Below are positions 44,014 through 57,088 of a stretch of 64,000 nt of DNA, piece after piece. The DNA is from Volutella citrinella (taxonomy: Eukaryota; Ascomycota; Sordariomycetes; Hypocreales; Nectriaceae), in contig JAWZSP010000003.1 of assembly GCA_034401135.1 (NCBI GenBank), positions 4,278,001-4,342,000 of the forward strand. The letters are read 5' to 3'. The position numbers and the translations under genes are program-made. The notes below the pieces were generated by a model that searched no databases, had not been told where the DNA came from, and was given only the letters and a program-made list of their open reading frames with translations. How positions within the stretch are numbered: the first letter of the stretch is position 1; each line of letters opens with the position of its first letter.

Positions 44014-45786
44014 TTACACGTCAAAAATCTCGCCAATGCCCTCAGTACCGCCTCTGCGGTGTTCGACGATGTCAAGCCTCCACCCTTCCCAGTGCTTGAG
44101 GGAACGCTTGATCTCCTTGATCCTCTCGATGCGCCTCTTGGACTCCTCTTCCTGCGCCTGTCGGAAAGCATCCTCATCAAAGTCCATGTCGTCATCATCG
44201 AGGAAATCATCATCCCCTCCCCCGGCAAGCGCATTGAGGCCGTTGGTCAAGAAGTCACCGATGCCACCACCCTTTCGCTGCGATGGCGACATGGCGTTGC
44301 CTCCAGACAAGTCGACATCGTGAAATCCGGGGCTTGTTGCTTCCATCTCTCGTCGTTTTCCGATCCACTGCCCACTCCGTAGCTCGTGGACCTCAGTCTC
44401 CAGCGCCCGAATCTTCTTCTCCAGGCGGCGCCGCTCCTCGTCCTCAAGCTCATCGACGCCCTCATCATCAAGACCGCCTCCCTCTGTTGACTTGCGGCTC
44501 TCGAACTTGTCCACTCTGGCCCGCAACTCGGTGGCCTCCTTTTCCGCCTTCTCCTTCTCTCGCTTCAGCGCCTGTAATCGCGAGTCTTGCTCCTTGTGTA
44601 GCGTCGTCAGGGTCGTAGTCTTCTTCTCTAGCGCCTCCACCTTCTTTTTGAGTTCGGCCTGCGCAGTCTCGGCCTGCTCCAAATCGTGTTCAAGTGTCTT
44701 CACCTTTGTCTCTGCGCTCGTTCGCTCGCTGCCTTCGCGAACGGCCTTTTCGGTCGTTCGCTCCAGGTTGCGCTTGATGTCCTGGAGTTCGCGTTGCGCC
44801 TTTCCGGCGGCGGCCTCAGCACGGCCTAGCTTATCCTCGAGTGCAGTAATTTGTTCCTTTTCAGATGACGAACCACTCTCTTGGCGTTCGACACGAGCCT
44901 TGAGTCTTCCAAGCTCAATTTCCATCGATTCAATCGTCGCAGTTTTGGATTCTAGCTCGGCTTTGAGCTCGGAAGGTGGGGATGCGACTGACAACGAAGG
45001 TCGGTGGCCATGGCCATGTGCCGAACCGCGTGATGCCTGTTGCTGGAGCTGTGCATTCTGTCGTCGAAGAGACGCAACCTCGCTTTTCTGGAGAGAATAT
45101 TAGCAAGTCAATGGGGATGACGTTTTCATACACTAACCAGAGAATCGACCTGGCTGGCTCCTTCCGTCTTGCTAGCAGCGTCGCCATCCGCCTCACGTAG
45201 GTCTGCCAGCTCGTCCTCGGCCTTTTGCCATCGCTTCTCGGAATCGGCCGCTTCCTTGGTCAAACGCTTGTTTTCCTTTTCCAACTCCTCGATCTTGGCA
45301 ACGTGCTTGCGGTAGATATCCGGCGCGGTATCGCCATCCGGGCTGAACGGAGTGGGCGAAACTGCGCCGCTGGCAGCCGAGGACCCTGCCCGGAATGAGG
45401 TGGATCTCAATTTGGACTGTTGCGCCAGGGAGGGGGTGGCAGAAGGGGAGATCTCGCCGGAATCATCCTTGACCACCTCCTCAGTCTGTTCCTCGGTGTG
45501 CTCGTCGACCTCTTCTGGTTTCTCCTCTGTAGGCTCCGCAGCGGGCTTCTCGGTGGTAGCTGCTTCGGGTTCGGCCGTGGGTTCGACGGAGTCGGCTGCG
45601 GGGGTATCGGATGCCTCTGCCTTGGCCTTCTTAGCGCCCTTCTTCTTGTTCTTCTTCATTTGCTCGACCTGCAATGCGCTCCTGGATTAGTAGGCGTTTC
45701 GATGCCTTGGCGGCAGAGGGTTCACAAACACGCTTCTTCGCGGCCGCAATCTTCTCCTGGCGAGCCTTCTCCTCCGCGTCCGCCAT
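44014..45786 (-). CDS. Golgin-like coiled-coil protein
   Basis: Three exons (45786-45730, 45668-45138, 45087-44014) with introns of 61 and 50 bp give 553 aa. The N-terminus MADAEEKARQEKIAAAKKR-VEQMKKNKKKG resembles the basic N-terminal helix of GM130/golgins (KLAAAKKK). An acidic Glu/Pro/Thr-rich linker follows, then nearly continuous heptad-repeat coiled coil (about residues 140-440). The C-terminal region has an acidic patch (DDDFLDDDDMDFDEDAF) and a conserved-looking end, RRIERIKEIKRSLKHWEGWRLDIVEHRRGGTEG, which may be a membrane- or GTPase-binding element. Likely a Golgi tether, by inference; coiled coils give little family specificity, and Rud3/Bug1-like or an unrelated scaffold is possible. 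Confidence 0.8.
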
Positions 45787-46703
45787 GATGATCTAGATGG
45801 AAATGGCTTGTAAGGAGGGGAAGTTGGTGTAGGCCTATCAAGGCTGATCGAACAAGAACGAAGGTGTGATGACGGATGTCCTTTGGCAGCGTGGGGAGCT
45901 CCACGTTACGTAGGTAGGTATCCATGAAGCTTAGCTGGCCTGTGCAGACACAGTGCTGAACATGAAACTGTATATACCGGCACTGTACGCGCGCTGAAGT
46001 AGCATCTTTTGGAGGGATCCTCACAACTGACTTATAATGAGGCGAATGACAGACAAGGAAAAATAAAATGTAATAAAAAATAAAGAATAAGAACATCAAT
46101 GCGAACACAGGACTACTCCATGATTGGGGGACAGACATAGACTGGGGTGGCGCGGCGAGTATTGGCGCAAGCAACTATGGTTGCTAAGATAGTGCCCAGA
46201 TGTCATGGAAAGGTGCTGTTTGAATGGGTGGCTATCTCTGTATTATACCCATATTTGATGCATCAACTCTTCCATTTGAATTTCCACTCAAATATGTTTG
46301 TAAACTGTATTGCCATCTCTGTTTGGCTTCCGGTGACCATTCGACTGAATGACAACTAAGCTGCTTCACATGATAAGATTGCATACAAGTAGCGTCGAAG
46401 CTGCGTATTGCAGTTTTCATAGAATGGAAAATGGTTTAGAAACCTGTTTTATATCTTGGCAAAGCTGCGCGGCGCTATCGGGCTGGACTTGCTTCTTCGC
46501 CTGGCTAGGTGACGTTCTACTTAGTAGTGATCAGCTGGCGACGACTGGCAGCTGGTTTCTAGGCAATGGAAGCAAGCACGTCGGGCGATGCTTCCCTGCC
46601 CACTCCACTGCTTCGACAGCTAAATAACCTCCATCTCTCACCTGCATAATACAACTATTCCAACCGAGTCTCTGATCTAGCCCGAACTTGTCGACTCCTT
46701 CAA
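45787..46703. other. Divergent intergenic region
   Basis: About 900 bp, AT-richer than average (for example 46040-46110), between the starts of the golgin-like gene (-) and the next plus-strand gene. It should contain both promoters. No coding feature was seen. Confidence 0.55.
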
Positions 46704-48803
46704 ATGAACTGGACAGAAGGCACACTAGCCCGCCACTCTCGGCGGAAAGGCAAGGACCAAGACACAGTTCGACAAAAGCAATACTTTGCCAAAGTTCGGG
46801 CGCGAACGCACGATGTATCTTCGCGAGCCAACTCGCACGCCTCCTTTATCCCGGACTACATCCCGCAAAGTCGAGCCATCGATTGTTCATCCCACAGTTC
46901 CCCGGCGGCGAAGAGGCGGGGAACGGGAACTTCACGGAAGCACTCGCTAGCCCTCCGAGACAGTCCTAATGCAATAACAAGTACCAGCTCGTCTCGACGC
47001 CTTGACACGAACAGTTCAGAAAAGCGACTTCGTGCCTCGCCATCCGATCAAAGAGCGAATGCCTCAGGCGGAGGCGACTTTGACAGTAAAAGGCTGAGAT
47101 TGCTCCAGAAGACTGACTGGACTGGTGTTTCTTTCCAGAAGCCCATTCCGTTTGACTCGTCGTGGCAAGAAAATCGTGGCAAGCGCTTGATCGTCGGCGA
47201 CAACGGGCATCCGTCTTGGGAAAATGCTGGGACATCAGACAATCTCATAGACCATCCCTACCAACATGCCCGGAAGATAAAACTACGGATCGGAAGTCAG
47301 GAGCTACGATGGAACCACGAAAAAAACTCCATCTGCAGCCCAACAGGCAACGGTGGCGCAAGGTCAGCTTTTGGGCCTTCATCAACTCATGTTGAACTAC
47401 TGAAACCACGACAAAATGTCATTCTGAGTGATCCTACCATGATTGGTGGATCGGTTGCGTCCAGTCTTGGTTCTACGCTGGATTCCCCAACCCTGCATAA
47501 AGGTCAACTCATCAGAGGCGCCCCGAAGCACTCGAGCCTTGCGACAAACCCGGGGAAAGAAAACCCAGACAACTCAAAGTTGGTGATTCACTCGTCCCCG
47601 ACTGAGATCCACCAACCCCAGCCTATTAGAAAGCACCACTTGAATTTGCTCGATACCCAGGCGTCCACTCTTGACGATGCGGGTAGCATGACTGCCCACG
47701 ATGGGACTGGTGTTCGAGGATATGAACGCTTTACAAGAGACGACATTCAATGGAGCAAGTGGCTGAACCTCGACGACGAGGACCAAATTGGACATATTGT
47801 TCGTGAACAACAAGAGTCACTCTGCGGTCCACGGTCAATCACCCCAGGAATAAGCCAGTATTGGCAAAGTTCCGAGCCGTCGTTCCATTCTAATGACACG
47901 GACGGACTGCATCCCGACTCGGACAATGATAGCAACCGCAATGACCATCGTAGTTTAGTTGGTCATGGATTTCTCCCTGCCATGTCAGGAACCCCTTCAC
48001 CATCAATCATACGAGCTGAACGGCCTCTTAAGCAAATCTCTTCACCAGCGGACGGCTTGGCAACTGCCTGTTGTGAAGGTGATGGTACGAGTCCAGGAGG
48101 GGAGGCGTTGGAGTCCGGGACCCAGCTTTGCCAACAATCAGCTCTTCCTTCCGGGACCCATTTACCAGAAATCTCCAATGCCCAAGATTTGCTGGACCTT
48201 CTCGACTGGGGCAAGCCAACAGGGACAGCAGGGATACCTCGGGTCAACACGGACGATCGGCCTGGTGCAGAGGACGAAGACGAGATCTAGAGGAAGTTTG
48301 TTTTCGACGATAACGATGCTGATTACGATCGAGTAGCAAGGAAAGAGGCACAGGAACAGGCCGTGCGAGAGCTACAAATGAAGCCAGGCGGGCCACCTAG
48401 TGATGTTGTAGAGCCACCATGGAGCCGAGAGCGGCCGTCTTGCAGTCCCACTGCCCCTGCCAGCAGCGGGGCCATGGCACCTCAATCGACAGCTTCCCAA
48501 TCGACCCAAGCCGAAAATCCTTCTGATGCCGCCCCAACCGACACAGTTGATTCAAACATGGGCCGCCAGGCTGGCTCACCGACGTCGCTGCAGACGCCAG
48601 ACTCGATGTTCCACCCACCCAGGGTATTTGTCGGGAGGCTGGTTAGTCTGCCCTCTGCGTCAGTGGAGCACCCTGGTCACCCACCATTGCTTCTGCCCCA
48701 GGTCAGCAGGGGCCGGGGAAGAAGGAGACGGAGGGGTGAGGGACGGCCTGACTTCCGCTCAATGCCGGACTATGACGGGGATCCAATCGAGGAGTCCAGC
48801 TAA
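46704..48803 (+). pseudogene. Unrecognised fungal nuclear-type protein with one in-frame TAG (edited stop, error or pseudogene)
   Basis: One frame runs 700 codons from ATG 46704 (MNWTEGTLARHSRRKGK) to TAA at 48801-48803, interrupted only by TAG at 48288-48290 (codon 529). The protein is polar and disordered, with QKQYFAKVRAR near the N-terminus, KRLRLLQKTDW at about 130, and the conserved-looking tail EDEDEI-[stop]-RKFVFDDNDADYDRVARKEA. As I remember the fungal family, the stop position is normally Trp (DEIW-K/R-FVF), i.e. TGG to TAG by one base. After the stop the frame stays open for 170 codons with similar composition and codon use, ending in an Arg-rich RGRGRRRRRGEG patch. No intron can remove the TAG cleanly. 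The function is unknown. It may be a working gene needing RNA editing or readthrough rather than a dead one. Confidence 0.7.
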
Positions 48804-50531
48804 TGGTAGGGATGCAAGCGGGAATGGCTCAAGGCACCGACATAAGAAAGTCTCCGCTCTGCAGGCCAAGCATGACGAAGTGACTGGGAGGATGGGTTGA
48901 ATGCTGCTTGGCTTGCCTTTGGCACTCGGTGTGAAGGATTCAGCCTTGGGCTGACAAGGGTCAGTCTGAGCTGGAATGCGCCGATCCCTCCCGCTGCACT
49001 GAGCTGAGGGCTGCACACGACCAGTAGCCTGGCTGGGCAGGAGGATAAGGACTCGAGGAGGGGCCTGGGGTGATAATTATGGCCCGCGACTAGTCGATTG
49101 AATCTACCGGGCAGCTACGGCGCGTCTGATTCCTGATTAGATGCGGGCGACCGACATGCACAAAGCTGAAGCATAGAGACAAGGTTGTAGAAGGTAAGCA
49201 GGTACCATGTCTATAGGGTCGTGTCTACTCTAGTCTGTACCTTATTCAAGCTGCCATTGCCATGTATCTGTTGACTCATTGAGCATACGAGCCACCCTTG
49301 TAATCTAGTACCGCAATAGGTAGTTACACACAGGCACGACGCGTGCATCCACCTCCCCCAAGGAGGCGATCTCCGAGCGTCGTGCGAATAGGCAGCCGCA
49401 TTTCGCTCCCCTGGTGAAGCAAACGCAGGCCGTGCCAGAGATGGAAGCCAAAAAAATAAAAAAAATAAAACCAGAGCGCCATACGCCAGCCCATCCATCT
49501 ATCCCATCTAATTTGTAGAACAAGAACAAGGCCATATCGAGACAGACATGAAATGTGAAATCGAACAAGTCAAAAAGCCAGCCAAAAAAAAGGCAGTGAC
49601 ACAAAACTCAAAGAAGCATCGCTGCGTAGAGTGGCCGTAAACTGACGTAGACTGGCGTAGATAAGCTGAGCCCCCTCCCCCAAAAACCAAAACAAAACCG
49701 AAGAAGAAAGCACTGGTCCCGCAACGCACGACGATGACGCCGTGGTCCCAAGACCGCAAGATAACGACAACCACGCACTGAGTTGTCACCTGCACGCGCT
49801 CTTTTGGTGGAGGAGGCAAAAACGAGACCCTGGGGTCCCAATCAAATCGAAGGAAGAAGCGAAGGGAATTAGTGAACACAGCCACGACCATGGGAACTGC
49901 GCCCCACATGCCTGCAGGAGCTGGGGTGTCAAAGGCGTGCAGGCTTCTAGAAGAATTCTCTCAGGCCCGCCCCCATGCCGATCCGCCCCGTCAGCAAAGG
50001 GAGACAGGGGGGGTGAGCAGGGACACCTGCAGATGAGTCTCTGCGCGGTGACGGCCGACGAATGAGGTTAAGGCCGGGGAGACGCTCCGAGGAATGCGCG
50101 GCGGCGCACGTTCCATGTAAGTTCCATGTGAGAGAAGCAAGGCAAGGCAAGGCAAGGACAGGCAAGCGGATGCCCAGAAGGAAGTGAATGTGGTGGACAA
50201 GTGGTGCGCCGCTGAGGAGCAGGCAGCCATGTTTTGGACAAGTGAAGCGTCGGGGCGAGAAAAACAGTGAGCCTCGAGGGGCGTCACATTGCAGCCCCAG
50301 TTGAGTGAAGCGAGCAAGCGAGGAGATGATCCATGTGCTTGTTGTAGTTGGTAGTGGTGGTGGGTGGTGGTGGTGGATGGTTTGCACTTTTCCTTTCCCC
50401 CAAGGCTAGCCGCGTCCATAGCTCAGGTGGGTTGTGCAAGTGCAAGTAGAATGTGAAATGGGTATCTTTGGATGAGAAGTGAATCACCGTCACTGGACAC
50501 GTGGAAATCCGCATCAGCTGGCACAGCCGGC
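48804..50531. other. Convergent intergenic region, no gene seen
   Basis: About 1.7 kb. It contains A-rich stretches (49446-49475, 49560-49700), a small AGGCA repeat at 50138-50165 and a (TGG)n-like stretch at 50350-50380. Presumably 3' UTRs and spacer. Confidence 0.5.
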
Positions 50532-51367
50532 TCAGGTGTTGCGTCGACGTCGCTCCTTGCGCTTGGGCTCGCAGGTTGTCTTGCAGCCGGGGCACTCGAA
50601 CTGATGGCGGCTCACGTAGACCCGGTGCAGGCAGCGTGGGCAGCGCCACCAGGACGACGGTGTGTAGCGGCTCTCAAGCCACTCTGCGTTGATGGCGTCT
50701 CCGCGCTTCTGGATGTCCTCGCGGTGATACTCCCTCAGGTGGTCCCGGAAGTGGTCCCGACGGTGGAACGGCTCGCGGTTGCGGTTGCAGCGCGGGTAGT
50801 CGCACAGGTAGCGGTCCTTGGCCGCATCAGGCGCGTGTGTGTTCCTGTAGTGGCGCTGGAGATCGGCCTGCCTCTTGAACGGTCGAGCATTGCACCCGGG
50901 AGCGAGGCAGAAGACGGGCCAGTCACGGTTGTTGGAGATGCTGTGAGGGGTGTCAGCACAGTTTCTTTCGCGTTGCTTGGGAGGAGCTGGACTTACGCCT
51001 CGCTGCGAGGGACCATGGTCTCATGGCCGGAAGCAGCCTGAGTAGGGCTGTACTGCTGGTCATAAGACGCTCGGCTATACTGCTGTTGCTCGTAGGGCTG
51101 TTGCTCGTAGGTTTGTTGGTCGTAGCCGGACGCATCTGTGTAAGAAGGGGAACCATGGAGGCTGTAGAAGCCATATCCGAGGGGTGAGTCAGGAATGGAC
51201 GATGCTATAGAACTTCCACTTGAACTTCCATACCGGGCCATGTCCGATGGCTGGCACTCTCCAGGAACCTCGTAAGGAGAGCCCTGGTCGTACTGGTCGT
51301 ACTGGTCGTACGTGGGAGAACCCGCGTACGCCGAGGGCGAACCTGAGTAGGAGTCGTAGTAGTTCAT
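50532..51367 (-). CDS. C2H2 zinc-finger protein with C-terminal zinc ribbon
   Basis: Two exons (51367-50997 and 50940-50532), a 56-bp intron with GTAAGT donor and GCTGAC branch site, 259 aa. The N-terminal half is Tyr/Gln/Ser-rich with YDQYDQYDQ and YEQQPYEQQQY repeats and is probably a disordered activation-type region. Two C2H2 fingers follow: C135-X4-C140...H154-X4-H159 and C170-X4-C175...H191-X4-H196. A four-cysteine zinc ribbon (CPRC...CPGC, residues 224-243) and a basic tail KPKRKERRRR-like complete it. It is probably a DNA-binding regulator; fungi have related proteins with two C2H2 fingers and a C-terminal CxxC pair. The second exon has no internal ATG, so it is easily missed. The first ATG in frame is at 51367. 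Confidence 0.88.
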
Positions 51368-54300
51368 CTTGGCTTCTTGGTAGGGTACAGTTTGTGCAAC
51401 GAGCCTGGAGCCGCGGAGGAGTGCCTGGGCTTGTTGATGGGCCTCTGTGTGGTCGATGGAGCTGTCAAACAGCCCCGAAGCAAGAAAACAAAATGGAGGG
51501 GGCAAGGAGGGGGGTTAGTCAGGCGCAGGGACTATTGGAACTCTCACAGCCAGTGAAGGAAGTGATGTCAGGTAGTAGAGAGAATATGTAATTGGCATAC
51601 GATGCAGCGAGGTAGTTTTTGGTGCTGAGGAGGTCTGAGGGGGGCTGCTGCGGTGGGAGATATATAAGTCGACGAGGAGGGGAGGGAGGGGGTGTTTTGG
51701 AGGGGCGTCTCCAGTAATGATGAGGCTCAATCGCACCTTACACCAAGGTGAGGCGGGAGTGAGGAGGAATAAGACGACGTAGGCGGGACAGCCAGGAAAG
51801 GTAGGGCAACCGGTTCTGAAACCCCGAGCACATCCATCCCATCGCCCACGTCCAACATGGGCCGCCATCGACCTTCTAGAAGGAACAGGGTGCGCAAGGA
51901 CCATGAGCGAGCAAGTGCGCGGGCCCAGTAGTATCGCGCAAACCCGACGGGGGCTAGTTTCAATCCATATCGACATCTAGGAATCCCACTAGGCGATCTT
52001 GGGAAACGTAGACCTGCAGGCATGAGCACTTGGGCTTGGGGAGGGGAGGCCGTGGGAAGAGCAAGGCTGGGGCGGAGCGTCAAGCGGACCGGGCGTATCA
52101 GAATGCCTGTGATGCCCGACAGACAACCCCATCGCCAGTGGTGTCGAACAAGGAAACCGAGTGAATTAACCTTAGCCACGGGCCGGTGTCCTGAAGAGGG
52201 AAGCGGGTGTGATCCGTTGGCAGATCCCGCAAAACTCGTCTCAGGGACGGTGCATGCCAACTTGCACTTGCATGCGAAGGATTGAGACCTGGGCGGGGCG
52301 TCTCCTTCGAAATAGGTCTCTGCCAACTCAAGACGGCATGGCATCACTGGCATGGCCGCAGCCCCTAGGTACCTGGTGGCATACCTAGCAGTCGAGGACA
52401 CGAGACCAGCTGGCGAAGCCAAATTACATTGCCAAAAAGGCCAAAGGAGAGGCATTTGTTCGCCCTGGATGCCAAAGAGGCAGCTGCGCTGCGTTGTGCA
52501 CGCACCTGGCGGGGAGAGAACAGCCGCAGCCCGGGGCAGGCACGCCGCCTTGCTCAGGGCTGACGGGTAGGTAGATCGTTGTACGTATCCCGTAGTCTCC
52601 GTAGGGCGAGCGTCGATGGCGCTCAAGGTGGCGCATCCCGTCACAGACAAGACGAAAACAACAGACGGCCGACTTGGAGGGCAGTGCGCAGTACGTACTT
52701 CTGCCACATACCTTAATTAGCACCTTTTGCCTCCGTCCCAGCCGCCGGCGCTACGCAATTAGTTAGTAGAATCTCGTAGTAATATTTGTTGGAGCAACGG
52801 TTGTGACCGTAGCACTGCTGTTGTTGTGTGCCGGGTGGGGACAGCGCTGGCAGCTCTTCACTTGGCCTTGTCATGGCTATGCTATGGCAGTTTGCTTCGG
52901 TGAGTCTCGTGGGCAAAGGCCAGTTTCAAGGTACCGTTGCGCGAGTTCCAATGCAGAGGCTGGGGGAGGCTCTGTCGCTTCTGGGGCCGACCAGTGACCT
53001 GTCAGCGTGCACAAGACCTGCTTGCGCGTCAGCGACTGGCCGGGTTACCAGGGTGCTGTCCTCGAACAAACAGGTTAATGCAGGGGACCAGAGACAAAAA
53101 GATAGTCGGTCGCGATGACCTGCGTATCCTCTCTGTCCATGATCCATCTCTGCTTGGGGGATTGCGAGCCAAGCCAAACCGAGCAACTGTCTGCTGGGGG
53201 GTAGATTGGTCCCGGAGAGCTAGATTGGCGCTCGGTATCGGGAGGAATCCATCGCAAGGATCGCAAGCGGACCTTTGGTCGGACTCAGAAAGGCCACAAC
53301 AGGAGGCCCACAGGGTGAAGTGGTCCGTACGGGAAAATGGACCTGGTCCGAGAGCTAGGTATGGGGGAGCAAAGCGTGGACCTTTCCAATGTGGTACTTG
53401 CGGGCGCCGCCTTTTCTTGGTCATCAGGGTGGTATCATGGGATTGGCGGCTCGTCCGTCTCAGTCCAACAATAGTAGCCGTCGTCGGCGGCTCGAGTCAA
53501 CAAACGGCCAGACCTCCTTTACCTGACCACAGCCGCGACAGCAGCACATCACTTGTAATTCGGCAACCCTTTGGTAGCGACATGTGTGTCATTCAGCCTC
53601 GTAGACCCTCCATGCGTCACATCGGCATATCGGCGCCGTAGGTCTGCGCCGAGTTGCCCTGATCATGGCAGGCCATTGGCCAGGTGGATCGATCCAACTG
53701 CGAGCTGAAAGGCGTTGAGCACTTGAGCTATGTAGAGTTAGGTCGGTTGCCTTCACGGACGGGGTAGGCAGTAGGTCGCCACGGAAGCACGGTTGCCAGT
53801 CTCTGAGCGACTTCGAGGCTCATGCATGCACGCACGCTCATCGCACTGGATCCCAGCTTCGTGCGTTTGGGCCAGAATTGGAGAGCCTGGCCCTCCTTAG
53901 TTCTGCTCCTGCCTATCCCAAACGAGTCAATCAGGGAATGGTAGCAGGTTGATGCAATACCCTGCCAAGCCTGCTTGTCATCTTGTCATCCAAGTCATCT
54001 TTCGTTTCTGTGTTTCGGTCAGCCATGCAACCATGTCTGTCCCGGGAGGATACCGTCCGCAAGCAAGCATGGAAGCTCGTAATTGACGAATGGATCATCC
54101 ATCGGGCCCGCCGTGCTACCAATTGGCGGCACAAGCTACCTTACCTCCGTCCAGGGCATTTGCATTGCCCCACTGCCGAGAGCCCCGAAACCAGGCCAAT
54201 AGGGGCCGCTGTTTCTTAGCCCCGTCCCCTCCCGCTTGTTTCTCCATTTCTCTCCACATTCGGAATTTCGGTGGCCCGATACAGGCAGGGGGCGCTAGAA

Positions 54301-57088
54301 TTAGACGGCAGCCACCAAGACGGCGGCAGCGGAAGCACAGGTGGTGTCGTGCTGTCACAGCCACCCCCCAGCTCTTCAGCTGCTAGGTGGCTTCGTGCTG
54401 CAACGGCCGGCTATGGAGCTCACGTGCAGCAAGCAGCTGGCTGAGGACGGGAGCATTGCGTAACCACCTCCCCGGAGAGCCTTGCGAGAGAGCCTGACGT
54501 GGGTATTTGTGAACATGTTTTGGTTGCCTTGCGCACCGGCGAATCACAGCAGGTATGCGCCGGCACGCGTGCATTTTCGCCGTGACGGCACTTTCTTCTC
54601 GAGGCAAACGAGTGAGGCTGGGTGGCTTACTGTGTTGTGGCCTCTTGGGTTGTCCTCCTTCCCAAGCCCAGCCACGAATGGCATGCTCGACTCCTTGCCT
54701 GGATGAGATGCAGTGTGCACTGACCACAACAGTCTTCTGCGTTCGTGTGTTGGCGTCGGGGTCGGGCGCTAGTTGGACCTGGTCTCCGACATCGTTGGCG
54801 CCGGTGTCGTCCTCGCCATGGTCGTGGCCATGGTTAAACAGCCAATGGATGCGTTGCTGGCGAATTAGGACTGTCTGGTCCTGTGCAACATTAGGTTTGC
54901 TCATCCATTAGTTCATGGAGGCCGTCCTGGCTGGCATCCCCAGCTGCAGATTGGCCACAGTCAGCTTCGCTAAGCAGCAGGGGGATGCGAACGACGGGTG
55001 GCCCCAGAAGAGGTCGACAGGATGGGAGGCCCTGGCCCCCAAGAGTTTCTGGAAGCCTTCCTGATCCATCATGGCGCATTCTCACCCTTGCCCTTGCCCT
55101 CTGTTTCGCATCTCTCCCCCGTCACCGGCATGCCCGAGTCACAGCACGCGACTGCGGTGTTCGCCATGTTGAAGCTGATTTGGATCATGAGGATGATGGT
55201 GGTGACGACGACGAAGACACTGATTCCTGCCAATAGCGTCAGAGGTGGAAAGGGGCTACCTTCCTGACTGGGTGCCTTATTTCTGGCTCCCCTTTCCAGC
55301 TTGGTTCTCGTCCCCTTCGCAGCTTCCTAGCTTCCGCCAGCCGGGTCCATCGGTCGAGTCGCCCATTAGAAAACCTCCGGAAGAGCAGGCGCCACTGTAT
55401 CAGCATAGTGCATAATGTCCCAAGATAGAACATCAGGGAAGGTACCTTCCATACGTAGGCAAGTACATGCAAAATATCGCACGACTACTGCCGGGAGTCA
55501 TTCCCTAGTTGCATCGTATGCCGAATCGAGCCCCAAAGGGATGATGAACCTTTGGCAAGCCACAGAACGCCCTATGGGGATGGGGATGCGGATGGCGCCC
55601 TAATCGACAACGACGCGTAGGTGAATGGTCCACGGAAGGCTCTAGACCAGAGAGGCCCAGGTCCCTACAGCCTTGGAATCCTTCAGAGGATGTGAGAATT
55701 TTGCACTTCCCCGCCTGGCGGGAGCGTCACCCGCCCGCCTGGTGGCTTTTGGTGATGTCGATGTCGATGCACATCATCGCCGGCTTGGGCTTCAAGCGCA
55801 CAGAGCCTGCAGCTCCCGGCCGATTCTCGTGCGCTTGGACGCGCGCTTGGCCTGCGCGATGGCCTTTTCGTACAGGACCCCATGGATCGGCATCGCGGCT
55901 GGTTCTGCTAGATGCTGCTGGCAGAACCTTGTAACCGATCTTCACTCAAGCATGGAGATGGCGCTTTGGGATCATGCCAAACCACAGCTCTGAAACCCGA
56001 TTTGGCATCCATCCCGCCTCGCGGCCGGCTGTCCGCCTCGCTACGGCAAACGGTCATGCCGCTGGGACTGGGGTCGATGGAAAGAGGCGTCGGCAGGGGA
56101 GGATGGAATCAGTTCGCAGAAGGAAAGACAACATGTGGGTGTGTAGTGTGTGTCGACCTTGTGGGATTTGCAAGGTTGGAGTTGCAAAGGTCGAGCAAGA
56201 TTGAGTAAGATCGTCAATGCCTTCCTCTCTGCTGGTCACTTGTTGTTATAAGTGACTCTTCCATTCTCTTGTTGGTTATAGTCGCTTTGGGCACCAATGC
56301 ATGCTACACCGATTCAACAGAATTTTCCACTTTTGGGAGGTTCTGGACGCTTCACCAGAGCCGGGGCCGGAGGCGCTGCCACGTCTGTTGGCCTTGAAGC
56401 TTCAGTAACGGCCCCTTGTGTGGCTGCTGCAATGTGTGAATGGACCCGGGCCTCACATATTGCCGCCTGCGTCCGCGCGGGGTTGCGGAGGGCCGTAGCC
56501 AGTCAACTGTCCGCGCATTCGTTAGCCGACGAGACTGTGGGAAGCGAGGCGTGCAAGCTCACTTTGGCGGCAACGACAGGATGAGACAAGGCGAGGCGCG
56601 GCGCGGCGAGGCGAAGCAAGGCAAGGCAAGGCAATCAATCAATCACACGAACGCCAACCGCCAAAAAGCATGGATGGCACTGCTCTGGTGTACACCGGAT
56701 TCGAAATCCCGGAAAAATCACAACCGCGAGGGCGTCAGGTTATTCATTCCCAAGGCTGCGGTGCTAGGCAGCCCAGACAGAAATCATTCCCAAATTCCAT
56801 CTCAACACTAGACATAACTCCAGGTAGCCATTTCGGCGAGGTGCCAAAGTGCGCCGAGGCGAGAGACCAGAGGCCCAAAAAAAGTGAGGCTACCAATTCC
56901 TTTGCCGCCCCCTTCCGTTTGCCCTGTGAGCGAGAACCCCAAACCGGGGGCTCCAAACCAAAGTACACGACACACTCATCACGTAGGATACATACACGCA
57001 GAGCAGAGCGAGCCCGCCCCATTCGTTCCCTATTACTCCGTGCTTAGCAGCTAGGCCCGTTTCGGGCCGACCCAGACAACCCAGTCGA
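51368..57088. other. 5.7-kb gene-free region upstream of the zinc-finger gene
   Basis: The largest gap in the window. Open frames of up to 326 codons exist (for example 52707-51727, minus), but they begin at random points, lack motifs and overlap others antisense. I found no splice-consistent protein. Repeats: CAAGGCAAGGCAAGG and CAATCAATCAATC at about 56610-56645. It may act as a long promoter or contain non-coding transcripts. Confidence 0.5.

Noticed and set aside
51727..52707. 326-codon open frame on the minus strand
   Set aside because: No motif, odd composition (many Cys, Pro and Arg in no pattern), overlapped by several antisense frames. Typical of GC-rich non-coding DNA.
52937..53641. 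234-codon open frame on the plus strand
   Set aside because: Composition and lack of motifs indicate chance openness in the gene-free region.
56690..56720. tRNA T-arm/B-box-like sequence (CCGGATTCGAAATCCCGG)
   Set aside because: No matching acceptor stem, D arm or anticodon stem can be drawn around it, so it is not a tRNA.
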